The notes: generated by a model not told the origin, from the letters alone. A stretch of 64,000 nt of DNA from Heloderma charlesbogerti (GCA_026122225.1 JANEZZ010000519.1:1302001-1366000), one strand, 5' to 3'. Positions 44,600 to 54,127 are shown, counted from the stretch's first letter. A program made the numbers and translations.

Positions 44600-45700
44600 T
44601 CCAGAAGGCTGGTTTGTGGCTCACTCGCAAAGTTTAGGAGAAAAGCGAGAAAGGAGAGCAGGCAGAATATCGAAGAGTGGGAGAAGGAGGAGAGTGGTTA
44701 GTTTTCGCAGAGTGAGACTGCGGAAGGAGGAGGAAAGTTCGTGGAACGCCGAAGCTGTGTGAGGGGCTGGGGGGGGGGGCTCGTTTTTAAAGAAATCCGA
44801 AGAAAGTGAATTAACAGAGGGGAGGAGGAGAAGTCTCTCGGTTTGAAATCTCACCCATGAAGAGGCAGAAGAGGTCGAGGCAAATCAGTAAAGCTTTCTT
44901 GCTGGGGCTTTTTCTCGGGTTGTTGTTCAAGGCAGGGCTGCCCCCGTTCTTGCTCTCCGGAGCGATCGCTTTGTCGTACTTGTAATTTTGCATGATTTGG
45001 GGGGGAATCGCCCTTCCAAGAGACGTCTCTTTCTAGCTCGGCGATGATAGCGAGGGGAGGGCGAGAGGAGAGGGGGGGGGAGAGGGACAATCCAGGCGAT
45101 GGAACGGTGCTGTCTGTGCAGGTCGGGATCTTCGCTTGCAGGAAGGAGGAGGCGAGTTCGGAGGAAGGGGGGTGGTTGTTTGGCAGGCTTTTGTTGTTTG
45201 GGCAGACTTGCCGCGCGGGCCCTGTGGAGCCTGTAGAAGGTGGCGGTGGTTTTTAAAAAATTTCTCACATGGGAGAAAGTGTGTGATCTCCCCCGCCCGC
45301 CCCTTGCTTGTTTCCAAGGCCTTCTTGCTGTTGTTTTAAAAGTTGCTCTCTTTAATAATAGCGATTGGGAGGGAGGGGGAAAGTTGGGAAAGTTTTGCCC
45401 AGCGTGATCGGGAAGCCGACCAATCCCCGCTGGCCCTGGGAGTTCAGCGTACGGCTCCTCAGCAAGCCAGCCAGCTCCTTGCTAATGAATGGGAAGGAAG
45501 ATCGTGCGAAGCAACTTTCCCGCAGCCGCGTGAAAACCCCAAAGCCTCGGCCTGGAAGCTGTTGCTGCCGCCGCCGCCGCCACCCCCGATGCTCTATGAT
45601 GGAGCTGTTTGGTTTCTGCACTTTTATTTCCTCCCCTTTTCCAACCCTCTTGCTCTGATCCAAGTACCACCCTCTTCCTGAAACTGACATATACGTATGA
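44600..45700 (-). promoter_or_regulatory. PLPP3: CpG-rich promoter and 5' UTR region of PLPP3
   Basis: This is the only long non-repetitive stretch in the window that is rich in CG dinucleotides, and it surrounds the PLPP3 start codon. A CCCCGCCCGCCCC box (about 45289-45301, Sp1-like) and a further G-rich run at 45368-45380 lie about 300-390 bp upstream of the ATG. TTTAAAA-type stretches occur at 45250-45258 and 45333-45340, but no classical TATA box with fixed spacing is evident. The transcription start is probably between about 45250 and 45450; this is inference from the position of these elements. A (CCG)n/CCGCCA tract at 45568-45587 belongs to the same block. Confidence 0.65.
44855..44993 (-). 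CDS. PLPP3: PLPP3 exon 1 coding part (phospholipid phosphatase 3, residues 1-46)
   Basis: The frame encodes the cytosolic N-terminus and the start of the first membrane helix of LPP3 (PPAP2B), a six-pass plasma-membrane ecto-phosphatase. That enzyme dephosphorylates lysophosphatidate, phosphatidate, sphingosine-1-phosphate and ceramide-1-phosphate. The translation starts MQNYKYDKAI, continues PESKNGGSPALNNNPR, and enters the hydrophobic LLICLDLFCLFM (about residues 35-46). From memory, this matches vertebrate PLPP3 almost residue for residue, with changes only in the variable stretch before the helix. The start ATG (44993-44991) has A at -3. The exon ends one base into codon 47 and is followed by the donor GTGAG (44854-44850), the phase-1 junction expected for this gene. 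The catalytic phosphatase motifs lie in later exons outside the window. The open frame continues to 44811 only because the donor is read through. Confidence 0.93.
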
Positions 45701-46890
45701 TAATTAGCCCCACATTTTTTCTTTCCAAATAGGATGGGGGAAAAAAAAAAAAGAGAGAGACGCTCCAAACCCAATATGAGGGAGCCCCTCGCGGTCGGAA
45801 CAGTAATCGCGCTCCATCAAACTTTTTTAAGGTGGAGCTCCTCTCTGGCCGTGACACCCCTCCACCTCCCACCCACCCCGCATCCCTGACTTGGTTGGTA
45901 GCAAAGTTTTGCTTCCTTATTAAAAAAATATTTCTGGAGCGTTTCTCTTCCCACCAGGGCCATAAAAAGCAACATGCAATTTAAAACAATACAATGAAAT
46001 CAAATCAGGAGAGAATAAAAGCAAAAACAAGACATTCTTTAAAACAAGCCAGAAGAATATTAAAATCCATCAAAAGAGGTGACTGTAAACAAATGCAGAC
46101 TCCACCGCTTGAACATCAACAGCTTTTTTCCTTCCTCCCCCGTCCCATTTTTTTTTTAAAAAAATTTGTTTACCATCTTGCCTGAAGAACAGTTGAAAGC
46201 TTGCACAGGTATTTTGTGACTTTTGAGTTGGCCTAATAAATATATTATGGTGATATGGATTTTGGAAATTTCCTTCTGATCACAACCCCTGATGCCCATA
46301 TCACTATAACATCCTCTCATGATACAGAGTTTTCAAGAATCTTGGGCTTAGTAAGGCCAAACCCAGTTTTTCAGTAGCTGAGCTCAGCCTTGGGACAAAA
46401 GATATCTTAACAGTGCCTCTGGACATGTGCAGAGGCATTTCCTCTGACCACCACAGTCAGCATCCACACCCCTGGCGGCTGGGCTTTAAGATGAAGGGAT
46501 TTCATTTCACATGAGAAGGCACCACATATTCCAGACCCCTGATTCTTTAGAAACTGACCTCTGTAAGTATAGTATAGCAGACCACGTGCAGATTTGCCAA
46601 TTACAGTATACTCCAAAATCATGGGGGCTAGCTGCAAAAAAATAAATTGTGATTTGTGAATCATGGTTTTCAGAAATAAAATGTTGCGCTGTGGAGGTAA
46701 GCGCTCCTTGCTTCCTTGCTTTTTACAGATGTTGTGTAAAAAACAAAAGCACACTTTTTCTCTGGGTTTGTAATTGTAACTTGACATGTGTAATGGATGC
46801 CATGTCTGCCTGCCCTTTTTGTTTCTCACCTAGGATCTTTGCTTGCAGGGTGGAGGAGGAGGAGGAGAAAGAGGTGGTTGTTTAGTAGGG
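45701..46890. other. upstream flank of PLPP3, nothing assignable
   Basis: GC content falls after about 45.85 kb. 45960-46110 is A-rich and may be an old LINE tail in inverse orientation. A 140-codon minus frame (46407-46829) has no domain. Confidence 0.4.
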
Positions 46891-46918
46891 TTTGGTGGTG
46901 GTGGTGGTGGTGGTGATG
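46850..46918. repeat. (GAG)n and (GGT)n microsatellites
   Basis: GGAGGAGGAGGAGGAGAAAG at 46851 and an 8-9 unit GGT run at about 46893-46914. Confidence 0.9.
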
Positions 46919-47099
46919 AAAGCCTTGAGGAAGGGAATCCAAGGGATGCTTAACATTTTCTCTGGCACTTGTCTGCCTGCTGTATCCTAGATCTGCTGAG
47001 AAGGGCACTGATTTTTATTTGTCTGTGAGGTACCTACTCTCAAGCCCCAGACAAAAATTTCTTCAATTTGGTTTCCCCCACTACCTTTTTCCGTCATCT

Positions 47100-47215
47100 T
47101 TTCTGACCAGAAAAAACCCTCCTTAAGGAGGAAAAGACAGAACAACTGCACAATGCCTTTTGAGTGATGGGACTAGGAGCCCTCTGTTTGGAAACTCCCT
47201 GGATCACAACAAAAC
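47100..47215. repeat. Repeat shared with 19360-19480
   Basis: 'gcacaatgccttttgagtgatgggactaggagccctctgtttggaa' is the counterpart of the intronic copy. Confidence 0.5.
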
Positions 47216-47324
47216 AGATCACAACAAAACGTGTTGAAGCCCATTCCAGTGTGCTCTAGGTTGTCAAGGAGCAGCAGCTTCAGGTTTTACCAAAAATCAG
47301 CCTTGTCCCAAATCTGATATCATG

Positions 47325-47393
47325 GCTGGGGAATGCTGGGAGTTGGACTTTTTTTTCTGTCTAAACATGCATAGGATCGTGCCCTTAGGCTGC
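47325..47393. mobile_element. Foldback MITE, TTAAGGG type (right half)
   Basis: 'ggctggggaatgctgggagttggac', 'ctgtctaaacatgcataggatcgtgcccttag' matches the right half of 60085-60223. Confidence 0.75.
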
Positions 47394-47908
47394 AACCCTG
47401 TCCACACTTACCTGAGAATTCGGTAGGATTTGCTTCTGCATAAAAGCACCGTTAGTAATGTTCCAGTTGGTAGCGTGTTGCCTTTGGGACAACTGAGTTT
47501 AAAACGCCAGCACAATGAGCAACATCTTGAGGAGGGGGGTGCGGGGGCGGGGAGAGCCAAGAGAAATGGTCTACATACACAGTTTTTAAAAAAGTTATTC
47601 AGAAGTTGAACAAATGGAGGGCATGCTGAGGATGGTCCTTTTGTGGGCCATTGTCATCAACAGGGGAATCCTGTGAGCAGTGCAGCATTGTGACCTGTAA
47701 GAAGGCCCCGAAAGAGACAGAAAGCCAGGATGGGCTGAAACTGACACACTGATTTGAATTGCCCAACCAATCTTTTTTGGCGTTGGGCTTCTTCTAGTAA
47801 AGACTCTTTAGCACCAAAAGCCAGTGCAATACAGTGGGTGAAGTGGTCAGTACGAATGTTAGTGACCCGCAACTGAATATTCTTTCCGCCACGTGTTTTG
47901 TTGGATTG
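47394..47908. other. intergenic DNA, nothing assignable
   Basis: No gene or clear repeat; a short CAATCCTAT-group remnant may lie at 47395-47450. Confidence 0.4.
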
Positions 47909-48033
47909 CCTCGCACCAGCCTTCCTCAACTTGGTGCCCTCCCCATGTGTTGTACGGCAAGGTCCGGCATTCTCCAGCCAGTTGGAGTCCAGCATGTCTG
48001 GAGGGCACCGGGTTGAGGAATGTTGCCTCGGAC
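47909..48033. mobile_element. hAT MITE, 136-bp family (109 bp), with 8-bp TSD
   Basis: Element 47917-48025 runs from CAGCCTTCCTCAACTTGG to GGTTGAGGAATGTTG. CCTCGCAC (47909-47916) and CCTCGGAC (48026-48033) match at 7 of 8. The centre is shortened. Confidence 0.85.
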
Positions 48034-48384
48034 AGATCGCAAGCAGCTATCACTCCAGCCTATGTAAGGATGCTGGGCAGAAAAATGAGATGAGAATTAT
48101 AAAGCTCTTTGTGGAATGCAAAGTGCTCTAGAAAATATAAGTAATTAATACATCATGAGTAGTATGATAACAATCAAGTATAACGTAGTTTGTGGGTATC
48201 GCGGTAGCTTTAGAATGCAAATACGTGCTTTAGAAAATCCATTTGTTTTCCTCCTGGATTTTCAGTTCTGAGTGTCCTGGAACAGCTTTTATCATTCTAG
48301 TGAAATTGCAGAGACAATTCAGAACATTAAAAAAAAAAAAAATCCCCTTACCATAATACCCAGATTATCCAAATCACCACTAAA
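48034..48384. other. intergenic DNA, nothing assignable
   Basis: AT-rich, with an A tract at 48329-48341. Confidence 0.4.
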
Positions 48385-48966
48385 CCACAGTCTAGGGATA
48401 GGTGGATCACTTACCCCGTTCCGGGGGGGGGGTCTGCAGGGGGGTAGGTGATCCGTTCCTCCCCCCCCTGGAATCCGTCCAGGCCAGCTCCATTCTGCCT
48501 TGATCCTGTGGAGCCAGCCGCCAGCTCCATTTCGCTGGCGAATGTCGATATGGCTGGCAGCCATTGCCGTGCCGTATCGCTGTAAGTCAGGCTCCAGATG
48601 CAAATGGTGTAGTGGGCGCCATTTGTCGCCGTAAAGCTGGTAGATTAGCCTAAATGCACCCATTTACGGCTGCATTTAGGCTAATCTACCAGCTTTATGG
48701 CCTCAAATGGCACCCACTATTCCATTTGCGTCTGGAGCCTGACTTACAGCGATATGGCACAGCAATGGCTGCTGGCTATATCGACATTTGCCAAGGATGC
48801 AGCCGGCTCCGCAGGATCAAGGCAGCGACGGATCCGACCTGGAAGGATTCCGTGCGCAGGTGGAGGTGAGTGCTCCGTTCCGCCACAGGCCCCAGTGGGG
48901 CTGGATTCTTGGAATCTGGCCTCATTGGGGTCCGTGGCGGATTTCTCCCCCATCCCTACCACAGTC
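48385..48966. mobile_element. Foldback hAT element B (566 bp) with perfect 8-bp TSD
   Basis: Element 48393-48958 starts TAGGGATAGG and ends CCATCCCTA. CCACAGTC is repeated exactly at 48385-48392 and 48959-48966. From about 48470 to 48852 it is one imperfect palindrome centred near 48661 ('gcctaaatgc'...'gcatttaggc'). Left flank of the palindrome: G and C homopolymer runs and 'taggtgatccgttcc'. Right flank: 'ccgttccgccac' and 'tccgtggcgga'. It belongs to the same family as element A but with a different palindrome core. Confidence 0.9.
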
Positions 48967-49929
48967 ATGCTTATCTCTGAGGAAATGCACATTGTGGCAA
49001 CTGCCTCCACGTGGCAGGCCATTAGTGTGTGGCTGTTCACCTTGCATATTTGAAAACTATGGCAGCAGTTTCATTTGTACCAGTCTACATTCATGGCATT
49101 CATTATAGGTGTCAGAAATGGATGGAGATATCTATGTAGAAGTGACACATTTGTATCTTCTTGTTGTCACACACCTTCACATTTCCAACATCTGTGCATC
49201 ACTTACAGCATGTTATATGAGCTAAAGGTTTTATCTTCAAAAGTGCAGAGTTCCATACAAATAAGTTCTTACCTATTGAAGCCCCTGTTTAATATTTGGG
49301 GTGCAGGACAGGGTCTTCTTTAAAACTTAGAAGCCAGAGTTAGAAGCCTTGCTTTGAAGGCCAAGATGTTGGTCACTTGTTCCACCATCTCCATGGTCTA
49401 GCAGTAACCCTTCTCTACTGAGTTGGTTACACTAACTATTAAGTTTGTTTGAGGAAAAGAAACCATCAGGCAACATAGGGGGAAAAAATCATGTCTGCAC
49501 TACAGAGGAATTAACCCTTGCTCTAAATCTGTTCAGAAAGAGTCATCGTCCTAAATTACTAAAACTCAGAATGTCAAAATTCAACACAAACTAGAGAAGT
49601 AAGCTCCAGTTCCCAGGAAAATCGAGAAGTATTGTGCCAGCTGGATTTGTCATGGATGCTGCAGGATGAGGCACATAGAGAACACAGGTGATGTACATAT
49701 TAAATAGGTCAAGTTCTCATTTGAATGCTGCAATATGTGTTGGTGTAGTCATTCAGATTCATACAGAGATCCATATGTATTCTAATTCATACACAGGTCT
49801 TGCATCCAAGCGGAGGAGGCCCCTGTTCATTTCAACAGAGGGATCAGCTATGCCTATGACAAAGGAATGCTTAGCTTTTACAGATCATCCCCCTTCACTG
49901 AAGTGAATGGGAAAGCATTTCTAGGCAGA
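48967..49929. other. intergenic DNA, nothing assignable
   Basis: No gene or transposon end recognised. Confidence 0.4.
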
Positions 49930-50218
49930 GAAACACTGTGCACAGATTGGAGCTCTGGGTGGGTGGCCCCCACTCTGTGGAACTCCCTCCCTAGGGAACT
50001 CCGCCATGCCCCCTCTTTAATGAGCTTCTGCCATGCATTAAAAACGTGGTTGTTCAGGCAGGCATTTGGGGTGGGTTAGGGTATTTTAGAAAATGTTTTT
50101 ATTGTAGAATTTTATTGTTTTAAACTGTTTTATTGTATGCTGTACATCGCCCAGAGTGGCTGGGTGACCAGCCAGATGGGCGATTAATAAATTTAATAAT
50201 AAAATAAAAACTAAAACT
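49930..50218 (+). repeat. LINE 3' end (L2-like)
   Basis: 'gtggcccccactctgtggaactccctccc...gaactccgccatgc', then 'ttaaaaacgtggttgttcaggcaggcattt' and 'gctgtacatcgcccagagtggctgg...gggcgattaataaattt'. These are the conserved terminal codons and 3' UTR of an L2-type LINE. The last coding part of the reverse transcriptase reading frame is only 150 bp. Confidence 0.72.
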
Positions 50219-50309
50219 CTGGAACCGGATATGAATAGCTCAATCAGGGCCCTCCTCTGCAACTTTTGCAGGAATCCTGGAGGCTATGCTTGGAGGGAAC
50301 ACTGACATA

Positions 50310-50525
50310 GGCTCGGTTCGCATGTCATGGCAACCCAGGCTTTAAACCCGGAGTTTCTTCTTGGGTTACGACTATGGGTTGTTCCTCCCCAACAACCTGC
50401 GTCCCTGGGTGGTTTAGCTCAATGGCAGCGGCCGGCAGGCCAGGAGCCAACACACTCATTCCTGCTTCATTCACAACAACCCACCGTTTAACAAACTAGC
50501 TTGTTGTGACATGCGAACCAGGCCA
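50310..50525. mobile_element. DNA transposon with GGTTCGCATGTCA inverted ends (about 214 bp)
   Basis: GGCTCGGTTCGCATGTCATG at the left is the inverse of the right TGACATGCGAACCAGGCC, with one or two mismatches. Inner arms ('aacccaggctttaaa', 'acaacccaccgttta') are partly inverse. Length and TIR suit a hAT-type MITE, but no 8-bp duplication is evident. Confidence 0.7.
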
Positions 50526-51240
50526 TAGTTTCTGTATGCTGTATGTAGGGGAAAGGTCACCGCCTGAGATTCTTGCTGGATAATCCATTCAGCATTGTCC
50601 CTTAAGCAAAGTTTAACTGCTTTGCTCTCATGGAACAAAATGATTGACATACTGGGATTTGGGCAAGAACAATCCCCAGATTGTGAGACTTCAGCCACAC
50701 TATTCATTTAGGATTATTCTTATTACTTAAGCTTCCTTTCTTGTTCATTAGAATCTGCTTTGGAATCACATGCCTTCTCCTACTAAATGCCTGGCATGAG
50801 GGTAATTCTAGCATCTCTCAAAGCAGCATATAGGACTGTTTCATTATTAGGATGGATTTCACTTTCATAACGCCCAAGGTAGGGCATCTTCCCTAATAGC
50901 TTGAACAGACCAATTCCTATTTTGCCCTCAAAACAATATCATTTTGGCAAAAAATAAAAAAATAGCCACCTTGAATGCTACAATCAGAATAAATTATATG
51001 CTTCCATAAAGTGTATGCAACATTGGCTTCTTAGCACATGGTTGTTCAGTTTGCATAGTATGTTCTGAACTTGATATCTGAATGTCTGAAGATTTTAGAA
51101 TTTTTCAGCAATAACACATGTGGTGATAGGCAGAGAGATACAGACAGAAAAAGCTGAGTATCGGACAAACAAGTTCTGCAGACAAGGAAGCTGTGTGATA
51201 CTTATTACCTTGATTCTTTTGCAAACGCTCAAGCTGGTCT
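50526..51240. other. intergenic DNA, nothing assignable
   Basis: No gene, RNA or repeat recognised. Confidence 0.4.
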
Positions 51241-51735
51241 AGAGTCCGCGGGGGGGGGGGAGGTGATCCGCTCCTCCCCCCCCCCCGAATCCTCACTGGC
51301 CAGCTCCGCTCCACGGTGAGTCCACATAGCTACTGGCTGGCTCTGTTCCACAAGCGATACGTCCACCATTGCCATCCGTATCGCTGCTGAGCAGAAATAG
51401 GAAGTGATCCGGACGCAAATGGCATCTGCTACGCCATTTGCATCCCTGTTTCTTCTCGCGATAGGCTATGCAAATATCTACGTAAATGCAGACGCGTAGC
51501 CTATCGCGAGGAAAAACAGGGACGCAAATGGAGTAGTGGACGCCGTTTGCATCCAGATCACTTCCTGTTTCTGCTCAGCAGCAATACAGATGACAATGGT
51601 GGCCGTATCGCTTTTGGAACGGAGCCGCCAGCGAGGAGGATTCAGCTGTGCGATGATCCAGTGGGAGGCGGAGGTGAGTGGGATCGTTCCGCCACGGACT
51701 CCGGAGGCTGAATTCCCGAACTTTGAGCTGCATGG
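51241..51735. mobile_element. Foldback hAT-like element C (truncated ends)
   Basis: A palindrome centred near 51480 pairs CTCGCGATAGGCT (51455) with AGCCTATCGCGAG (51498). Outward it pairs GCCATTTGCATCCCTG with CAGGGACGCAAATGG, and 'gagtccgcgg' (51242) with 'ccacggactc' (51692). The sequence is clearly related to elements A and D2 in the core and to B in the G/C-run flanks ('gaggtgatccg...', 'ccgttccgccacgg'). Both TAGGGATG termini are missing. Confidence 0.8.
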
Positions 51736-52489
51736 GCTGCCACATTCAAAGGAATATACATACGGATTGGTTTCCTCCATTAAAATCAGGCACTCCTTGT
51801 GGGCAGAGGAGCTCCGTGTATGCACTGGACCAACAGCATCTGTAAGTCATGGCAAGATGAGGGCAACTGCCTGCATATTTTTAAACCTATCTTTGCAACA
51901 TGAAGACTCAAAAGCATGAAGATTTAACAAAGAAAATCAAACTTAAAATTCTTTAGGAACAGAATTCTGAACCAGATTCCACACAGAACTCCATATGCAT
52001 GAAATTGGTAAAAACTTTTGTATTTGCATTTGAAAAACCTATTTCTGCATCCCTGAGCTATATAGTCTGAATTTCAGGCCCAGAGAGTCACAGTTTGCAT
52101 TCCGGATTTCCCCAGATCGCCACACCCCCTTCCACTTTTCCTCAACCACTGATCATTTGGTGGCTTTCCAGCTTTTGTGCATTTCCCCCTCCCAGCCACC
52201 CCCCATCAGAGCTGTGCACAAATGGCTTCTCAAAAATTTCCAACCTATTTGTGGGCAGAGAAATTGGGGCGACAATTTCACCAAATTTCTCCTAGGGGAG
52301 GAGAAATTCTCCAACAATTTCTCACAGGGCTTACCATCAGCAGGGGTTGTAGTATAGCTTCTTTCTTTTTTCTTAAAGATTTTTGGTTTATTGCACTGTT
52401 CCTGAAAGTGGCAACAGCATCAACTGAGTTGGCTTCCACTTTTCTGAGGCAGAATTTTGTTTGGTTTTGAGCTTACCTAAGTAATCACT
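51736..52489. other. intergenic DNA with a possible TE relic
   Basis: 52240-52335 has repeated 'aaatttctcc' and 'gagaaattctcc' motifs resembling the subterminal part of element A and the block at 53520-53560. It may be the left part of the element whose right end is D1 (53650-53891), now split by the LTR and CR1. This is not certain. Confidence 0.35.
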
Positions 52490-53039
52490 GCAAGTGTCAG
52501 GAGCGCTCTGGCGGCCTCTCCCAGTAGATTCCAATAGCCAACTCAAGACACAGAGGAAAGGATTTCTTTTCAAAGCTTTAATCCTTTTACAACTTAATGA
52601 CTCTTTCAGATGCTAATCACCAGCGACTAAAGCAAGGAACAGCAGGATGGCCTAAGCTTCAAGTAGTCAGTTGATTCCCGTTTGAAAGAGAGTCACTTGA
52701 AGACCCAGAACTTATGGGCTAGGGAGAGATCCTCCCTCTTTCCCTTGGGTCCATGGGAGGCGGCTGTTGCTTGCGCGCCAAACAGGCGCTATGTCTCCTT
52801 TCCGCACCCTCCATCGCTCGTCGCTCTTTGCGTCTGCGTCGAGCATCTAAGAAGCCCCCCTCCCGCATTCCCTCACTGCCAGGGTCGCTATCTATCTTAG
52901 GAATGCTGGCAGAAGGAATCTCTGCCAGGTGCTGAGCCTGGGAGGGATGAGCTGGCCCCTCTCCCACGGATAGCTGTTCCTCCTCAGAATCTGAACTGCT
53001 CTGAGGCTCTCTGGGCTCAGTTTCCACCCTGACAGCAAG
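52490..53039 (-). mobile_element. Solo LTR (540 bp) with 5-bp TSD
   Basis: The unit 52495-53034 begins TGTCAGG and ends CCTGACA, a perfect 7-bp inverted terminus of the TG...CA type. GCAAG stands on both sides (52490-52494 and 53035-53039), the 5-bp target duplication typical of LTR retroelements. A polyadenylation-like ATTAAA lies on the minus strand at 52582-52577, about 80 bp from that LTR's far end, so minus orientation is favoured. No internal region or second LTR is present, so it results from LTR-LTR recombination. A minus-strand open frame (52719-53144) runs across part of it; its product is acidic then Arg-rich and is not recognised. The family (gypsy-like or retroviral) is not determined. 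Confidence 0.82.
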
Positions 53040-53204
53040 GTGGCTGAGGGTGCTGTGTGTGTTTTCTCTCTCTGTTACGCATCTTTCCATTGCTCTGTGC
53101 AGCCTCCTGGGCCACCTGCCATTCCTGAACTGAAAAAGCCCCATGGGAGGAATTTCCTCATGATGTCTTCCTCATAAAGGCTTTAATTGACGTGTGGGAA
53201 ACCA

Positions 53205-53530
53205 AGGAGGCTACAGGCTGCCACAGAGATTGCTGCACAATGACAGACAGGATACCCATGCACACTCCTCAGCCACCTCACAAGAAAGGTAAGCACAAGA
53301 ACCCCACACCCAACCCGTCAGGAAAAACTTCCTGATTGTTAGAGCAATACGGCAATGGAACCAATTACCTAGGGAGGTACTGTAGTGGGATCTCCCACAC
53401 TGGTGGCCTTCAAGATGAGGCTGGACAGCCATCTGTCAGGGATGCTCTGACTTGGATTCCTGCATTGAGCAGGGGGGTGGACTCGATGGCCTTGTAGGCC
53501 CTTTCCAACGCAACTATTCTATGAGAATTT
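53205..53530 (+). repeat. CR1 LINE 3' end (about 320 bp)
   Basis: Shows the typical CR1 terminal order: 'gtcaggaaaaacttcctgattgttagagcaatacggcaatggaacc', 'cctagggaggta', 'tctcccacactggtggccttcaagatgaggctggacagccat', 'ctgtcagggatgctctgac', 'gactcgatggccttgtaggccctttccaac' and the 'tattctatga' end. The last codons of the reverse transcriptase frame are at its start; the remainder is 3' UTR. Confidence 0.92.
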
Positions 53531-53649
53531 CTCTGAAATTTCTCCTCCTTTGCATTTCTTTTCAAAACCAATTTATTTTTTATGAAATTGAATTGGAATG
53601 GTAAAAAACAAGCGGGAGAAATTTTCGACACAGAACTAGTTGAATTGCC
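53531..53649. other. short unassigned spacer
   Basis: Contains 'tctgaaatttctcctcctttgcatttct', similar to the 52240-52335 relic, so possibly the same older element. Confidence 0.35.
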
Positions 53650-53891
53650 CCTCACGTAAATGGCATCTGCTACGCTGGTCACCATTTTCTTCTGCAGACC
53701 GGCAGCAGACAGCAGCGGACGGACTGGACCCGGCTAGTGGCAGGTAGGATCCATTCTGGGGCAACTCTGCGGGTTGGCGGAGGTGGGTGGTCTGTTCTGC
53801 CATGGACTCCGAGGGGCCAGATTCTAAAGAACTGGAGTCTTAATTCCTACCTCATTTGAGTCCGTGGCGGAATTCTCTAACATCCCTACGT
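53650..53891. mobile_element. Foldback hAT element D1 (right half)
   Basis: From 'cgtaaatggcatctgctacg' to the TIR ACATCCCTA (53883-53891). Its right part ('tctgttctgccatggactcc', 'gagtccgtggcggaattct') matches the right flank of element B. The left half is missing. Confidence 0.72.
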
Positions 53892-54127
53892 CCCTTCTCT
53901 TTGCCATGGTAGGCTACGTAAATATTTATGTAGCCTATCACGGCAAAGAGCAGGGACGCAAATGGCAGCGGATGGAAGTCCGGATGCAGATGGACCTGGC
54001 CGGTGGCTCCGCGGAGTTGCCACGGAGCGGAGCCGGCCAGGAAGGATTCTGGGGGGAGGGAGGGATTGCCTCCCCCCCCCGTGGACCCCCCCCAACTGGA
54101 ATGGGGTAAGTGATCTGCCCATCCCTA
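53885..54127. mobile_element. Foldback hAT element D2 (core and right half)
   Basis: Opens with the central hairpin GTAGGCTACGT...ACGTAGCC-type arms (53908-53942, with 'aaatattta' in the loop), continues 'agggacgcaaatggc', then 'ccggtggctccgcgg', 'ccacggagcggagccgg', G/C runs, and closes with CCATCCCTA (54119-54127). The core is shared with element A. The left half is missing and D1 abuts it. Confidence 0.75.

Larger units (their letters stand above)
1..44854 (-). other. PLPP3: PLPP3 intron 1 (partial, runs off the left edge)
   Basis: Everything left of the exon 1 splice donor is interpreted as the 5' part of intron 1 of a leftward-transcribed PLPP3 gene. I looked for the expected exon 2 product, which should complete the first transmembrane helix and enter the first extracellular loop, and found no matching frame on the minus strand. 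The intron would therefore be at least 44.8 kb. From memory, human PLPP3 intron 1 is also tens of kilobases long. A short diverged exon could have been missed by eye. Confidence 0.7.

Noticed and set aside
1..44854. Search for PLPP3 exon 2 in the intron
   Set aside because: No minus-strand frame resembled the segment following the first helix; no exon is annotated.
44621..45317. Several long overlapping frames in the CpG-rich block besides the PLPP3 frame
   Set aside because: GC-rich DNA lacks stop codons by composition. Only the frame starting at 44993 has recognisable protein identity and a correctly placed splice donor.
45343..45774. 112- and 140-codon opposite-strand frames upstream of the PLPP3 start
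   Set aside because: They are mirror frames in GC-rich promoter DNA, without domains.
48319..49108. Multiple frames of 70-118 codons in all directions
   Set aside because: They arise from the palindromic hAT element B, where a frame on one arm creates a mirror frame on the other.
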